Shown: positions 8,333-17,985 of the stretch, in pieces
How the letters are laid out: each line of letters opens with the position of its first letter
How positions within the stretch are numbered: the stretch's first letter is position 1
Source: Phycisphaeraceae bacterium
GTDB lineage: Bacteria > Planctomycetota > Phycisphaerae > Phycisphaerales > Phycisphaeraceae
Assembly: GCA_029260615.1 (NCBI GenBank)
Contig: JAJDCX010000034.1
Coordinates: forward strand, 62,001 to 126,000
Reading direction: 5' to 3'
Length of the DNA: 64,000 nt
Notes under the pieces: generated by a model
The model's input: the letters and a program-made list of their open reading frames with translations, nothing else
What the model was told of the DNA's origin: nothing
The model's database searches: none
Position numbers and translations under genes: made by a program

Positions 8333-9142
8333 TCAGGCAGATCTACGCAGTGGCGCAGCCTTGGGTATTAATAGGTGGAAGGTCGTGCCTTGGCCCGGCT
8401 CGCTGTTAAAGCCCAGTTGGCCGCCGGCATTGATGACCAGGTCGTGGCAGATGCTTAGACCAAGCCCCGTGCCCTTCTCGCCTTTAAGGTTGGGCGAGGA
8501 ATCGTGTGTGGTGAACGGCTCGAACAGATGCTCAGCAATCTGCGGCGCAACCCCCCTACCCGTGTCTTTTAGGTCTATATACACAGTGTTTTCTTTTGAC
8601 CAGGCACGGATGGTTAATGTGCCGCCCTTGCCGGCCATGGCTTTTCGCGCATTAAGTATCAGGTTAAAGATCACCTGCTCCAAGCTGATCTGTGACATCG
8701 CGACTTCGACATCTTCCAGCTCCAGGGTTAACTGGATGTCATCACGTTCCAGTCCACGGCCCAGACAGCCCAGTGCCGAATCAACCGCCCGTTTGAGATG
8801 GGCCTGGGATGAGCAGTCGTCATCTTGAGAATAACCCAGCAGTGAGGATGAAATGTGCGCCGCCCGCTCGGCTCCGCCCAAGGCTTTCTTGAGGGCTTTG
8901 CGAGACAGGCCCGGGTCATCCGGGTTTGCCAAGGCCATCTGCGTGTAGCCGATGACCGGCGCCAGAATGTTGTTCAGCTCATGCGCGACCATGGCGGACA
9001 GCGTCCCAAGTTCCGCCAGGCGATGGAGGTGTTCGATCCCCTCCTTGGCTTGGCTGAACTGCGATTCAATCAGATTCAGCCGATCCAACAACTCCTGTGC
9101 GTGGGGGATCTTCATCGAATCTTGTTGGGATGGATCTGGCAT
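8333..9142 (-). CDS. Soluble sensor histidine kinase
   Basis: 269 residues, no membrane segment. A short N-terminal coiled-coil-like helix is followed by the phosphoacceptor motif MVAHELNN with His54, then a GHKL ATPase domain with an N-box (NLILNARKAM), G1 (DTGRG) and G2 (GTGLGLS). It should autophosphorylate and pass phosphate to a response regulator, but no partner gene adjoins it. There is no recognisable sensory domain, so the signal probably reaches it through a partner protein. It is transcribed alone between mraZ and the parS region. Confidence 0.88.
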   Translation of the reverse strand: MPDPSQQDSMKIPHAQELLDRLNLIESQFSQAKEGIEHLHRLAELGTLSAMVAHELNNILAPVIGYTQMALANPDDPGLSRKALKKALGGAERAAHISSSLLGYSQDDDCSSQAHLKRAVDSALGCLGRGLERDDIQLTLELEDVEVAMSQISLEQVIFNLILNARKAMAGKGGTLTIRAWSKENTVYIDLKDTGRGVAPQIAEHLFEPFTTHDSSPNLKGEKGTGLGLSICHDLVINAGGQLGFNSEPGQGTTFHLLIPKAAPLRRSA

Positions 9143-9398
9143 GGGTGGGGCTCGTAGTCCCTATCGGCACGAGACCGGTCCGCCCTGCTGCAGAGGCAAG
9201 GCGGTCCTATAAAATTATGCCGGATTTACTTAATGTAAGTCTATAAATGACAATGTAATACAGATATTATTGCATGGTGGTCGGTATCCCGTCGCCCTTC
9301 TATACAGAGAAAGGCCCAGGGTGAACAGCGTTCATTACTTGTGTCCGCCTGGAGGATTGGTTTTTGTCCGAGCTTGCGGGGGGGGGTAGCGCGAGACC

Positions 9399-9414
9399 TG
9401 TTCCACGTGGAACC
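9399..9414. other. parS-like centromere site 1
   Basis: TGTTCCACGTGGAACC matches the bacterial parS consensus TGTTNCACGTGAAACA at most positions and contains a perfect 14-bp palindrome. It lies about 250 bp before the parB start and is a probable ParB nucleation site. Confidence 0.8.
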
Positions 9415-9476
9415 AGTTTGTATGGAACATGTCGGGCCCAGTGGAAATGGGGGGTTATGAGAAGTGGTTCGCCGGA

Positions 9477-9492
9477 TGTTTCACGTGGAACG
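9477..9492. other. parS-like centromere site 2
   Basis: TGTTTCACGTGGAACG, 78 bp from the first site, is again close to the parS consensus. Two sites next to parB support chromosomal segregation function. Confidence 0.8.
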
Positions 9493-9667
9493 CTGCCGTG
9501 GGTGGCTGGATGTTTTGCCTGGTCCTGAAGGTAGGCTGGCAGGACCGGCGGCCGCCCTACCAAATAGATATGCAGATTGCAGGGCTAGTAGGGATTGGCG
9601 TACGGGGGCTCGGCAGATACACTGTCCATGTATAACTTTTGTCCAACCCTTAGACACGGAGGTCGTT

Positions 9668-10726
9668 GTGGTTACGAACAAGAAGCGTTCGCCAAAGCTT
9701 GGGCGAGGTCTAAAAAGCTTGATGTCCAGCCCGGTTCAGGTCCAGGTGCCAGTAGAACCGATGGTGGGGGGTGCTCCAGCAGAGGCGGGCCAAGCCACGG
9801 CAAAGAGTGAGCAGAAGGGGGCTCCCGTCGCTGAAGTTGACCAGAAGACTCCAGATCAGGCTCAGACAGCTCAAAAACCAGGTATTTCACGTCCAGCCCC
9901 CCCACCACCCACACAAGAACAAGTGGGTCTGACCTACCTTTCGGTCCAGAGTCTCCAGCCCAACCGTCATCAGCCCCGGCAGCGCTTTGACGAGGCCAGT
10001 CTTAAACGGCTGGCGGATTCGATTGCATCTGAGGGTGTGATGCAGCCGATCATTGCCAGGCCTTGCGCCGACGGGGTCGGGAGATACGAGGTGGTGGCTG
10101 GCGAACGGCGATGGCGGGCCGCCCAGATAGCGGGTCTGGTCACCATGCCTGTGATTGTCCGTAATCTGAACGATCGGCAGATCGCAGAGTGGGCACTGAT
10201 CGAAAACCTGCAACGGGAAGACCTCAATCCGATCGAAAGGGCGGAGGCATTTTCCAGGCTCATCGAGCAGTTCGGCCTAAGCCACGAAGAAGCGGGAGCC
10301 CGAGTCGGGATGGATCGCTCAAGCATTTCCAATCACCTGCGCCTGCTTGGGCTTGCCGATACGGTCAAGCAACTCATAGGCGAGGGCCTGCTGTCTATGG
10401 GCCAGGCCCGGGCACTGGCGGGGTTATCGGATGTGGCGCAGCAGCAGATGTTGGCTGAGCGGACGGTACGGCAGGGGATGTCGGTCCGCGAGGTCGAGGC
10501 TGCGGCCCGCAAACTCACGGCCGGGGCATCACTGCCAAGTAAATCATCCCGGTCCGTCAAGGCCCCCTTCCTAGCCGACTTGGAGAAACAGATCGCCGAG
10601 CAGCTCGGGACAAAGGTGGCTATCCGATCTGGACGGAAAAAAGGTTCTGGCTCTCTGAGCATCGAGTTCTACACCTTGGACCAGTTTGATGCTCTGGTCA
10701 GCAAGCTTGGCGTGAACACCAACTAA
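9668..10726 (+). CDS. parB: ParB chromosome-partitioning protein
   Basis: 352 residues from GTG 9668, chosen because GGAGG at 9658-9662 lies five bases before it and the N terminus (KRSPKLGRGLKSLM) is that of chromosomal ParB. The ParB/Srx-type CTPase domain carries the GERRWRAA motif and ENLQREDLNPIERA. An HTH follows (LSHEEAGARVGMDRSSISNHLRLL), then the linker and C-terminal dimerisation domain. It binds parS and spreads as a CTP-dependent clamp that recruits the segregation machinery. ParA, usually adjacent upstream, is absent, and the gene appears to be transcribed alone. Confidence 0.95.
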   Translation: MVTNKKRSPKLGRGLKSLMSSPVQVQVPVEPMVGGAPAEAGQATAKSEQKGAPVAEVDQKTPDQAQTAQKPGISRPAPPPPTQEQVGLTYLSVQSLQPNRHQPRQRFDEASLKRLADSIASEGVMQPIIARPCADGVGRYEVVAGERRWRAAQIAGLVTMPVIVRNLNDRQIAEWALIENLQREDLNPIERAEAFSRLIEQFGLSHEEAGARVGMDRSSISNHLRLLGLADTVKQLIGEGLLSMGQARALAGLSDVAQQQMLAERTVRQGMSVREVEAAARKLTAGASLPSKSSRSVKAPFLADLEKQIAEQLGTKVAIRSGRKKGSGSLSIEFYTLDQFDALVSKLGVNTN

Positions 10727-10984
10727 CTAGCAAATCAGCCAAAAAGCAAAACTTTAATTTAATCTATTAAAGCATATTTGACAAGAATTTAGCTGGTTTA
10801 TAAAGGGCTCGGACTTTTATGTTCACTTAATGCATGTATTTTAATTGAATACGATCCTAACTGGAGACATAATCAGGGGTGGGGTGATGGTGTAAGTGCG
10901 ATCTGTCTTCAAGGCGTTTGGTTTTGCATATCATGTTATTCAGCATTTAATTCTATTTATTTGTGTGTGTTTCGATATCTGGCA

Positions 10985-11845
10985 ATGCGGCATTTAACTC
11001 TCCATACCGACCAAAAGTTTAGGTCCACATATAAGCCTGTGGGCTTTACGTTGATTGAACTCCTCGTGGTGATCTCGATCATCGCATTGCTGGTGGGGAT
11101 ACTGCTGCCCGCGTTGGGTGCCGCGCGGCGGACCGCGATGGCGATGAAATGCGCATCAAATCAAAAACAGATGGGGACCGCGTGGTTCGCCTACGCCGTG
11201 GATCATGAGGGGGCAGCGGTCGGGAGTTGGCAGAGCTACGTCCACCCGGTTCACTTGGGTGGCGCGGGGTTACCTGGCAAGCACTGGTACGTTGATTTAT
11301 ATCCTTACTACTCGACGAGCATTGGCATCCTTGAATGCCCGGTCGCGCCTGAACCCAATCCGCAATTTGCATCAGCGCCTGCGGGCACATTGGTACCCGG
11401 TGGCGCCGCCTATGCCTGGTATGAATCGGGACAGTTTTCCGTCCCCTTGAATTACGGCGGATTCGGTTACAACAACTGGCTTGAGAAAGTTACACCCGGC
11501 GTTGCAAATGCCGCGATCAATGCCGCCGGCGGTAGGGCGGAAGACTACCGTTTGGATATGGGGATCGATGAACTGGTCGCTACCAGCGAGACGCCTCTAT
11601 TTGGAGACAGCGCCTGGGCGGATACCGGTTGGCCGTTGGAAACCAACCCGCTGCCGCCAAACTATATTAGCCCGTACAACTCGACAGGGGCCGGCTATCT
11701 AGAGCGGATGTGTGTGGACCGTCACAACGAGGCGATCAATGTGACGTTCCTGGACGGCTCCGCGCGTCGAATAAGAATCCTGGACCTCTGGTCCTTGAAG
11801 TGGCATGCGAAATGGGACGCGACCGATCCGCCGAACCTGCCGTGA
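10985..11845 (+). CDS. Prepilin-like protein with N-terminal methylation motif (H-X-DG type)
   Basis: 286 residues from ATG 10985. After a basic leader comes the prepilin peptidase site GFTLIELLVVISIIALLVGILLPAL, read here in two overlapping parts: the G-FTLIE cleavage site and the hydrophobic helix. The C terminus has the NVTFLDGSARR block typical of the large planctomycete and verrucomicrobial family of prepilin-like proteins. These may be pseudopilins or surface proteins processed by PilD; their exact role is unknown. The upstream 250 bp is strikingly A/T-rich. It converges on cheB with a terminator between them. Confidence 0.85.
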   Translation: MRHLTLHTDQKFRSTYKPVGFTLIELLVVISIIALLVGILLPALGAARRTAMAMKCASNQKQMGTAWFAYAVDHEGAAVGSWQSYVHPVHLGGAGLPGKHWYVDLYPYYSTSIGILECPVAPEPNPQFASAPAGTLVPGGAAYAWYESGQFSVPLNYGGFGYNNWLEKVTPGVANAAINAAGGRAEDYRLDMGIDELVATSETPLFGDSAWADTGWPLETNPLPPNYISPYNSTGAGYLERMCVDRHNEAINVTFLDGSARRIRILDLWSLKWHAKWDATDPPNLP

Positions 11846-11879
11846 GTGAGTTTTGCATTTCTACATGGTTGCGTACCAA

Positions 11880-11908
11880 CAAACCCACCTCATTAGAGTG
11901 CGGGTTTG
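11880..11908. terminator. Inverted repeat between converging genes
   Basis: CAAACCC (11880-11886) and GGGTTTG (11902-11908) form a perfect 7-bp stem between the pilin-like gene and the end of cheB. T runs are short on both sides, so it is a likely but not strong bidirectional terminator. Confidence 0.5.
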
Positions 11909-11958
11909 CTTGTAACCAACAACTAGGCCGGTTCTTTAGCAGGGTGTCGTGGCGTGTG

Positions 11959-13008
11959 TTACGCGGCTGCGGCGGTGGCTGCAAGTGATCGAAGCGTCTT
12001 TCCGAGATCGAATGGTGACAGGTTTGCGGTGGTGATCCCCGCTTCGGTTACCGACTTGGGCATGCCGTAGACGACGCATGTCTCCTGGTTTTGCGCGAGG
12101 ATGGTCCCGCCGATCTTATGTAGTTCCCGCCCGCCTTCCAGGCCGTCGGCCCCGATACCGGTGAGCACGATAGCGAGTGTTTTGCTGCCGGTAGCCTTTG
12201 CGGATGAGGAAAAGAGTGCATCGACACTGGGTTTGTACACGGCCGTGGCGGGCTCGGTGCCCACGCGGGCTTCGAGTCTGCCAGAGCTTAGTTTGTGGAT
12301 CTGCATGTGCTTGCCACCACGGGCCAGGTAGACGTATCCGCTCTTAACAGCTTCACGTTCTTCCACGTGTTTCACGCTCAGGGCGCACATCTTGTCCAGT
12401 CGCTCGGCCATGGATCGTGTGAAGATCACGGGCATGTGCTGCGCAACGACGATCGGTGTGCGGAGCGTCTCGGGCAGTGCGCCGAGGATGGTTTCCAGCA
12501 CCGGTGGCCCGCCGGTGGATGATCCGATGCAGATAAGGTCAAACTGTGAAGCGCGGAATCGAGGCAGCTCTGTACTGGCGGCGGGCTTTTGTGAGCTGGC
12601 GGTCTTGCGGTGTGGGTTTGATTGAGCCAGGGCTTTGACGAGTTGGATGAGCTTGACCTGCATCTTGCTCATGTTCATTGAGAAATTGGACTGGTCTTTA
12701 GCCAGCACGTCCGCCGCGCCGAGCTTGAGAGCCTGAAGCGATGCGGTTGATCCCTCGGTGGTCAGCGAACTAAGCATCAGGACCTGCGTGGGCGCGGTAC
12801 GCATGATGTGCCGCAGGGCGGTGAGCCCGTCCATCTCGGGCATCTCGATATCGAGTGTGATGACATCCGGTTTGAGCGTCTTGGCGAGGTCCACCGCCTC
12901 CTTGCCGTTATGCGCCACACCGACGACCTCGATGTCGGGGTCGGCGGCAAGCATCGTGCAGACTGCACGGCGCATGAAAGCGGAATCATCGGTTACCAAA
13001 ACGCGCAT
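11959..13008 (-). CDS. cheB: CheB protein-glutamate methylesterase
   Basis: 349 residues. The receiver domain (1-125) has phospho-acceptor Asp53 with acidic residues Asp7 and Asp8. The linked methylesterase domain has the catalytic triad Ser164 (GSSTGG), His191 (AQHMP) and Asp288 (GIGADG). It demethylates chemoreceptors and opposes CheR. It is the last gene of the chemosensory operon. No chemoreceptor gene is nearby, so its substrates are encoded elsewhere. Confidence 0.95.
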   Translation of the reverse strand: MRVLVTDDSAFMRRAVCTMLAADPDIEVVGVAHNGKEAVDLAKTLKPDVITLDIEMPEMDGLTALRHIMRTAPTQVLMLSSLTTEGSTASLQALKLGAADVLAKDQSNFSMNMSKMQVKLIQLVKALAQSNPHRKTASSQKPAASTELPRFRASQFDLICIGSSTGGPPVLETILGALPETLRTPIVVAQHMPVIFTRSMAERLDKMCALSVKHVEEREAVKSGYVYLARGGKHMQIHKLSSGRLEARVGTEPATAVYKPSVDALFSSSAKATGSKTLAIVLTGIGADGLEGGRELHKIGGTILAQNQETCVVYGMPKSVTEAGITTANLSPFDLGKTLRSLAATAAAA

Positions 13009-13085
13009 CGGTTATCTCCCGGCGGGTAGTAAGTGTTGGTGTATTCTTAAAACGTTCTATGCAGTAAGCTGGTTGGTCAAAAGTA

Positions 13086-14591
13086 TCATGCGGCGGCTTT
13101 CCTGGGCCGGATGGCCTGCACGTCGGCGACCTGCGCGATGGGGCAGGGGGGCGCATCGCCCAAGCGGTACACAAGCTTGTCGCCACTTTCAAGGTATATC
13201 CTGGCGGGACCTTTTAGTTCGGTTGTAATTTTGTGACGGAGTTCGCCGTAGATCAATGAGACCCCGGTGTTGACCATCCGTTGGATCGTGATGTTCACGC
13301 ACCGACGCTTCTGGATTTCTTGGCTGACGCTGTCCAGTGTCCGTTGCGCTTTTTGCAGGCTCGTGTTAAACATTGACAACTCAAACATGATCTCGGTCTG
13401 CCGTTCCTTGTCGGTTGCGGTCATCCGGCCCTTGGCGGACATCTTATTAATCAGGTCCTGTTCCTCGGTGAGTTTTTCGACATCTCTGGTGAGCACCTGA
13501 ACCATGACGTCCAGTTGATCGGCAAAAGGGGCCAGGCGTGGTACGGACCCGATGATTAGTTTGGTTTCGACGCCTGCGCCGCTTCCGAGGGTGCCGATGA
13601 TAATCTCGCCGGTGGGTATGATTTCTCCGCCGATGATAGCGCCGTGTGGCGAGTTGATCCCACCGTCGATCGTAAGATCGCAGTTGATGACTTCCCGGTC
13701 GATGCAGAGGTCGTGCTTGACGTGGCCCTGGACATTGTCCAGGTACTTGCCTCTTAAAGACCCGCCGACGTAGGCATAACCTCGTTCCCGTCCCGCGAAG
13801 CCGCCGGTGGCGACGAGGTCTTTACCGGTTTCAAGCGTGGCCGCCTCGATGAGACCTTTGACTTCTACGTTGCCAGTGGCCTTAACGGTGAAGCAGTCAC
13901 GGACGCCGCGGCCGATGGAGATGTCACCGTCGAAATCCAGATTCCCTGTGGAGAAGTCGACGTACTCTCTGATCTCGATCTGTTTGCGTATCTGTGCCTT
14001 CCCCTTCTCGCGGTAGAGCACGCCATCCTGCTGCGCGATCAGTGTGCCGTCGGCCCGACGCATCAGGGTTTCGTCGATCTGCAGGGAAATATCTTTGCCG
14101 GATTTAGCGGGTATGGTTTCGCCCAGGACGTCGCGTCCGTCTTGGCCGAGGCTGGCTTCGAGCATCTGTCCGACCTCGTCCCCGGTTTCTACCATCACAA
14201 AGGCGCAGAGGTCGTAGTGGGACACGGCATCATCTTCCGGATTACTCTTCGAGGCTATGTCGGTGTCCTCCGCGTCCTGCTGCTCGGGGGCGTCGGGTTT
14301 CTTATCATCGACAAACCACCGCAGGGAGCCGTCGGTCCCGTGTGTGGGGGGCTGCGCGCATGCGATATCGATGGTGGCGACCTTGTCCTCCTCGGGCTTG
14401 CTCGCCATGAACTCTTGCAGGGCTTGATCCGTGAAGTCGGTGACTTCAACGCCGCGCCCCCGGATGATCTCTTTGAGCATGGGGGCGGTCAGCATAGCCG
14501 GGTCGTAACCGATCGGTATGACGAGCTGTGCAGACAGCTTATCGCTGGCGATGGTCACCGTGGGTGACTTATCTTGTTCGGCAGCAGCCAT
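13086..14591 (-). CDS. FapA-family (DUF342) polymer-forming-like protein
   Basis: 501 residues. A variable N-terminal part is followed at about 185-360 by the DUF342/FapA beta-repeat domain (for example GDISIGRGVRDCFTVKATGN and IGGEIIPTGEIIIGTLGSG), then a helical region with a coiled coil (about 370-440). FapA-family proteins are found beside flagellar and chemotaxis genes, but their biochemical role is poorly known. Placed between cheY and cheB, it is a probable accessory or scaffold of this chemosensory system. Confidence 0.75.
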   Translation of the reverse strand: MAAAEQDKSPTVTIASDKLSAQLVIPIGYDPAMLTAPMLKEIIRGRGVEVTDFTDQALQEFMASKPEEDKVATIDIACAQPPTHGTDGSLRWFVDDKKPDAPEQQDAEDTDIASKSNPEDDAVSHYDLCAFVMVETGDEVGQMLEASLGQDGRDVLGETIPAKSGKDISLQIDETLMRRADGTLIAQQDGVLYREKGKAQIRKQIEIREYVDFSTGNLDFDGDISIGRGVRDCFTVKATGNVEVKGLIEAATLETGKDLVATGGFAGRERGYAYVGGSLRGKYLDNVQGHVKHDLCIDREVINCDLTIDGGINSPHGAIIGGEIIPTGEIIIGTLGSGAGVETKLIIGSVPRLAPFADQLDVMVQVLTRDVEKLTEEQDLINKMSAKGRMTATDKERQTEIMFELSMFNTSLQKAQRTLDSVSQEIQKRRCVNITIQRMVNTGVSLIYGELRHKITTELKGPARIYLESGDKLVYRLGDAPPCPIAQVADVQAIRPRKAAA

Positions 14592-14635
14592 GGGTTAACT
14601 CCTGGCATCGGCTGATACCGAGGCGAGGCCACTGA

Positions 14636-15010
14636 CTAGGCGGCGATGCGTGAGAGCGTTTCCTTGATCCGTTCGCCCAGGAGATCAGGTGTGAACGGCT
14701 TGACAACATAGTTGTTGACGCCGGCCTTGATCGCCTCGACCACGCGGGACTTCTCAGCCTCGGTCGTGACCATGATGATAGGCGTTTTATGGCCCTGCTC
14801 ACGGTACTTTTTCACGAACGTCAGACCGTCCATGTTGGGCATATTCCAGTCGACCAGAAGCAGCTCTGGCTGGAACGCACCAACTTTGGATAGGGCGTCC
14901 AAGCCGTCACAAGCCTCTTCGAGTTCGGTGTAACCCAATTGAGTCAGGATACCCTTTTGGATATTCCGCATCGTCTTGGAGTCATCGACAAGCATGACTT
15001 TCATCTTCAT
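14636..15010 (-). CDS. cheY: CheY single-domain response regulator
   Basis: 124 residues forming one receiver domain with Asp9/Asp10, phospho-acceptor Asp54, Thr82/Thr83 and Lys104, all conserved. It should be phosphorylated by the CheA of the same operon and dephosphorylated by CheX. GGAG lies two bases from the ATG at 15010 and eight bases from the second ATG at 15004, so 15004 may be the true start. With no flagellar gene in view its output could be a flagellum, twitching motility or another response. Confidence 0.94.
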   Translation of the reverse strand: MKMKVMLVDDSKTMRNIQKGILTQLGYTELEEACDGLDALSKVGAFQPELLLVDWNMPNMDGLTFVKKYREQGHKTPIIMVTTEAEKSRVVEAIKAGVNNYVVKPFTPDLLGERIKETLSRIAA

Positions 15011-15082
15011 TACTCCTGATCTGGCACGGCGTGTTTGGCCGCGGTTCTTAGTTAGATTGAATCGGTTTGTTTTACGTGGGAG

Positions 15083-15565
15083 TTAATTCGTGGCGACGGG
15101 TGCACTTGTGTCTTGTCGCACGGAGACTTCGACATTGAACTGCCCACAATCAGATTCGCAAGGGATACAGATCGCGACCACATCCTTTCGGCCGTAGACC
15201 TGGTGGCTCTGGCCGATCACGACCGATGGGCAGGAGATGGTGACGTCCTTCCCGGAGAACTGGGCCTTAGCCCCGCCGGAGACCATGTTGACCAGCTCGC
15301 CGACGGCGTCTGCGAAATCTTCGTGCCCGGGGTCCAGCTCCGTGCCGGTGAAGATGGCCACGACTCGCGTGGCGGTGGCGGTCGGGAAGCTCAGGACAAC
15401 GGAGCCTTCCACGTCACCGGACATGCCGATGATCGCCGAGACGTCGTGCCCGGAGTCGCCCGGGTGCTTGATCTCAGGCTGACCAATCTGCACGGGCAGT
15501 TGGAGCATGGTCTCAAACACATTCTGTACGGATTTAATAAACGGGATGATATAGGACTGGTCCAC
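15083..15565 (-). CDS. cheX: CheX-type phosphatase of CheY-P
   Basis: 160 residues, one CheC/CheX/FliY fold. The motif ELVNMVSGGAKAQF contains the E-x2-N pair used by CheX to attack CheY-phosphate. A GTG start at 15565 is preceded by AGGAG eight bases away. It lies between cheA and cheY, as expected for a signal terminator. It lacks the second helix motif of CheC, so CheX is the better name. Confidence 0.85.
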   Translation of the reverse strand: MDQSYIIPFIKSVQNVFETMLQLPVQIGQPEIKHPGDSGHDVSAIIGMSGDVEGSVVLSFPTATATRVVAIFTGTELDPGHEDFADAVGELVNMVSGGAKAQFSGKDVTISCPSVVIGQSHQVYGRKDVVAICIPCESDCGQFNVEVSVRQDTSAPVATN

Positions 15566-15585
15566 GGCTTGAATCTCCTTGGTTA

Positions 15586-17967
15586 TCAGGCGGCCGCCTT
15601 TGACTCGCTGTTTGATGTCGGTGCGTTATTGCGTATAAGTTGGATGACATCGAGGATAAGGCAGACCTCGCCGTCTTCCTGGATGGTGGCGCCACTGAAT
15701 GGGCCGCCCTGTGTGTAGGTGTCATCAAGTGGTTTGATCACGATCTCCTGCTGCCCGACCAGCCGGTCTACGCAGAGGCCGACCCTCTGCCCACCGATGG
15801 CGACGACGACTGCGAACCGTCCGCCGTCCTCTATCGGCGGCTCGTTCAGCCGCTCACGCATATCGACCAGTGGAAGCACGATGTCTCGCAACTTCATTAC
15901 CGGGTGCCCAGACACGCTCTTAACTTCTTCGGGCTCGGGCCGAACGATCTCAACGATACTTTGCAGGGGTATCGAGTAGACGTGGTCCCCGACACCGACC
16001 ACCATGGCGGGCATGATCGCGACGGTCAGAGGGATCAGGATCTCGATAGTCGTTCCCTGCCCCTTCTTGCTGAAGATATTGATCGTGCCGTTGAGTTTGT
16101 TGATATTTGTGCGTACGACATCCATCCCAACGCCTCGGCCGGACAGGTCGCTGACCTGCTGAGCGGTGGAAAAACCTGCCGCAAAGATGAAGGCAAACAC
16201 ATCCTCGTCGGCGAGCTGCTCGAGTTTTTCCGGCGTGGTCAAGCCCTTCTCGACCGCCTTGTTACCTAACACGCCACGGTCAAGACCGTTGCCGTCGTCT
16301 GTGATAGCGACGCGGACGTGGCTACCCTGGTGTTCTGCCTCAAGCCGAATTGTTCCGGTCTCTTCCTTGCCGGCCTTCTTGCGAATATCCGGCATCTCGA
16401 CCCCGTGGTCAGAGGAGTTGCGCAGGATGTGGACCAACGGGTCGGCCAGTTGTTCCAATACGCTCTTGTCGACCTCGGTATCTTTGCCCACGATTTCGAG
16501 ATTGATCTTCTTATCTGTCATTCGCGCCATGTCACGGATGACGCGCGGATAACGGTCGAATAGCTTGGCGAGCGGCTGCATCCGGGTCCGCATCACGCTG
16601 ACCTGAAGCTCACTCATCAGATGGTCCAGATCCCCAGCAGCATCGGAGAAGTCTTCTGCCATCTCCGCCGGGATCGCCTGGTCTTTAATGTTTCGAGTCA
16701 GCGCCAGTACCCGGTTTTTATTAAGTACCAACTGTCCAACCAGATTCAGAAGCGATTCGAGCCGGCTGACTTCGACACGGATCGTCTGCTCGGCGACCGG
16801 CTTGGCCTGGGCCCGTGCCCCCGCCTTTTCCGTTTCCTTCTCGGGTTCACCAACGGCCTTAGATTCTTCCGCGTCATCAGTCTGCTTGGCTTCGGTAGCC
16901 TGAGACGAGACCGCAGAAGTTTCGGCTGATGATGAGAGAGTCTCTTGAGTCTGTGCTGTGGAAGCAACCTCTGCCTGTGCTTCGATCACCCCGTCCAGGA
17001 CCAGCAACGCCTGCACGTCACCGTTGTGTTGCCCCTTGACTTGCGGATCGATCGACCCGTCTTCCGCCAGCTTGGTCAGGCGTGAGCAGAAAGTCTCCAG
17101 GGGCCAGCTAAGCGCCCGCAGGTCATTCAATGCCTCGGCCTGTTGATCGATCAGGACCTTAGCGGCCTTGATACGGATCGCTATCTCTTCGATCGTTTCG
17201 TGTGATGCTTCGTTGAGTTTTCCGGAGACCGTGGTGAGTACTTTAATCAGGGAGGTCAACTCATCCAGCTCGAAGAACTCGGCGGTCTTCTCCATTTCAT
17301 CGCAGACCTCAACGAGGAAGGTGGCAGACTCTTCGAGCGTCGCGTCGTTACACAGGCCGTCCACCGTGTCGCCGATGTTTTTGGAAGCATCCTTAAGGTC
17401 CGTGACCATGAACTCAAGCAAGTCGAGTTTCTGTGGCCCAAGACTTAATGGAGTGCCCGGCTTGTCTGTGTCGTCAGGCTGGGTCGTGTCGTCGGCTTCG
17501 GGCTCGGGTGCAGCGGCGTTTTCGCTGGATGTGTCTGGGGTGCTCGTTGCGCCGGCTTCCTGGGTCTTCCCCTCGGCCAAAGCGTGCAGTGTCTCGATTA
17601 GACCTTGGGGCCCGTCTTGTGCTTCTTCGCCCGCCGAGAGCTCGTCGATCATCCCCTTGACGATGTCTGCGCTCTGCAGAAGCGCGTCCATGACTTCCTC
17701 GGTAACATCAATCTCACCCTTACGAAGCTTGTTCAGTGCATCCTCGGCCGCGTGCGCAAAGGTGGTCACCGCGGTGAGCCCCAAGAAGCTGGCCGCACCC
17801 TTGATCGTGTGCAGTGCGCGGAAGCAACCGTTGCACAGCTCTTGCGCCTCTTCGGAGGAGTCAGCGGCTTCCAGCCGGACCAGGTCGGTGTCGAGCTGTT
17901 CGATCAGCTCACCCGACTCGGTCAGGAAGTCCTGCAACAGGCTTGGATCCATGGCATCAAATGACAC
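15586..17967 (-). CDS. cheA: CheA chemotaxis histidine kinase
   Basis: 793 residues. The P1 domain carries His53 in ALHTIKGAASFLG. A long acidic, low-complexity region with a second helical bundle (about 120-390) replaces a clear P2 domain. The dimerisation domain follows (RVEVSRLESLLNLVGQLVLN), then the GHKL ATPase (ILRNSSDHGVE, DDGNGLD, GRGVGMDVV) and a C-terminal CheW-like coupling domain. It phosphorylates CheY and CheB in response to receptors. The start is GTG 17967; ATG 17952 is possible. Confidence 0.95.
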   Translation of the reverse strand: MSFDAMDPSLLQDFLTESGELIEQLDTDLVRLEAADSSEEAQELCNGCFRALHTIKGAASFLGLTAVTTFAHAAEDALNKLRKGEIDVTEEVMDALLQSADIVKGMIDELSAGEEAQDGPQGLIETLHALAEGKTQEAGATSTPDTSSENAAAPEPEADDTTQPDDTDKPGTPLSLGPQKLDLLEFMVTDLKDASKNIGDTVDGLCNDATLEESATFLVEVCDEMEKTAEFFELDELTSLIKVLTTVSGKLNEASHETIEEIAIRIKAAKVLIDQQAEALNDLRALSWPLETFCSRLTKLAEDGSIDPQVKGQHNGDVQALLVLDGVIEAQAEVASTAQTQETLSSSAETSAVSSQATEAKQTDDAEESKAVGEPEKETEKAGARAQAKPVAEQTIRVEVSRLESLLNLVGQLVLNKNRVLALTRNIKDQAIPAEMAEDFSDAAGDLDHLMSELQVSVMRTRMQPLAKLFDRYPRVIRDMARMTDKKINLEIVGKDTEVDKSVLEQLADPLVHILRNSSDHGVEMPDIRKKAGKEETGTIRLEAEHQGSHVRVAITDDGNGLDRGVLGNKAVEKGLTTPEKLEQLADEDVFAFIFAAGFSTAQQVSDLSGRGVGMDVVRTNINKLNGTINIFSKKGQGTTIEILIPLTVAIMPAMVVGVGDHVYSIPLQSIVEIVRPEPEEVKSVSGHPVMKLRDIVLPLVDMRERLNEPPIEDGGRFAVVVAIGGQRVGLCVDRLVGQQEIVIKPLDDTYTQGGPFSGATIQEDGEVCLILDVIQLIRNNAPTSNSESKAAA

Positions 17968-17985
17968 AGTTAGTTACCTTTCCTA

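Larger units (their letters stand above)
9143..9667. other. Intergenic region upstream of parB with parS sites and an A/T-rich block
   Basis: The region between the divergent kinase and parB has a conspicuous A/T-rich stretch (about 9207-9275, including ACTTA...TAAGT arms) and two parS-like palindromes. No perfect DnaA box (TTATCCACA) is present, so I do not call an origin. The rightward frame opens before parB, but that part is not protein-like and overlaps the second parS. Confidence 0.6.

Noticed and set aside
9200-9290. Replication origin in the A/T-rich block near parS
   Set aside because: No DnaA boxes nearby and no dnaA, dnaN or gid gene; A/T richness alone is not enough.
9464-9667. 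N-terminal extension of the parB frame
   Set aside because: It overlaps a parS site and is not protein-like; GTG 9668 has a good ribosome site and the conserved N terminus.
12362-12380. CCACGTGTTTCACG, parS-like sequence inside cheB
   Set aside because: Only one half fits and it is shifted; not the palindromic consensus seen at 9399 and 9477.
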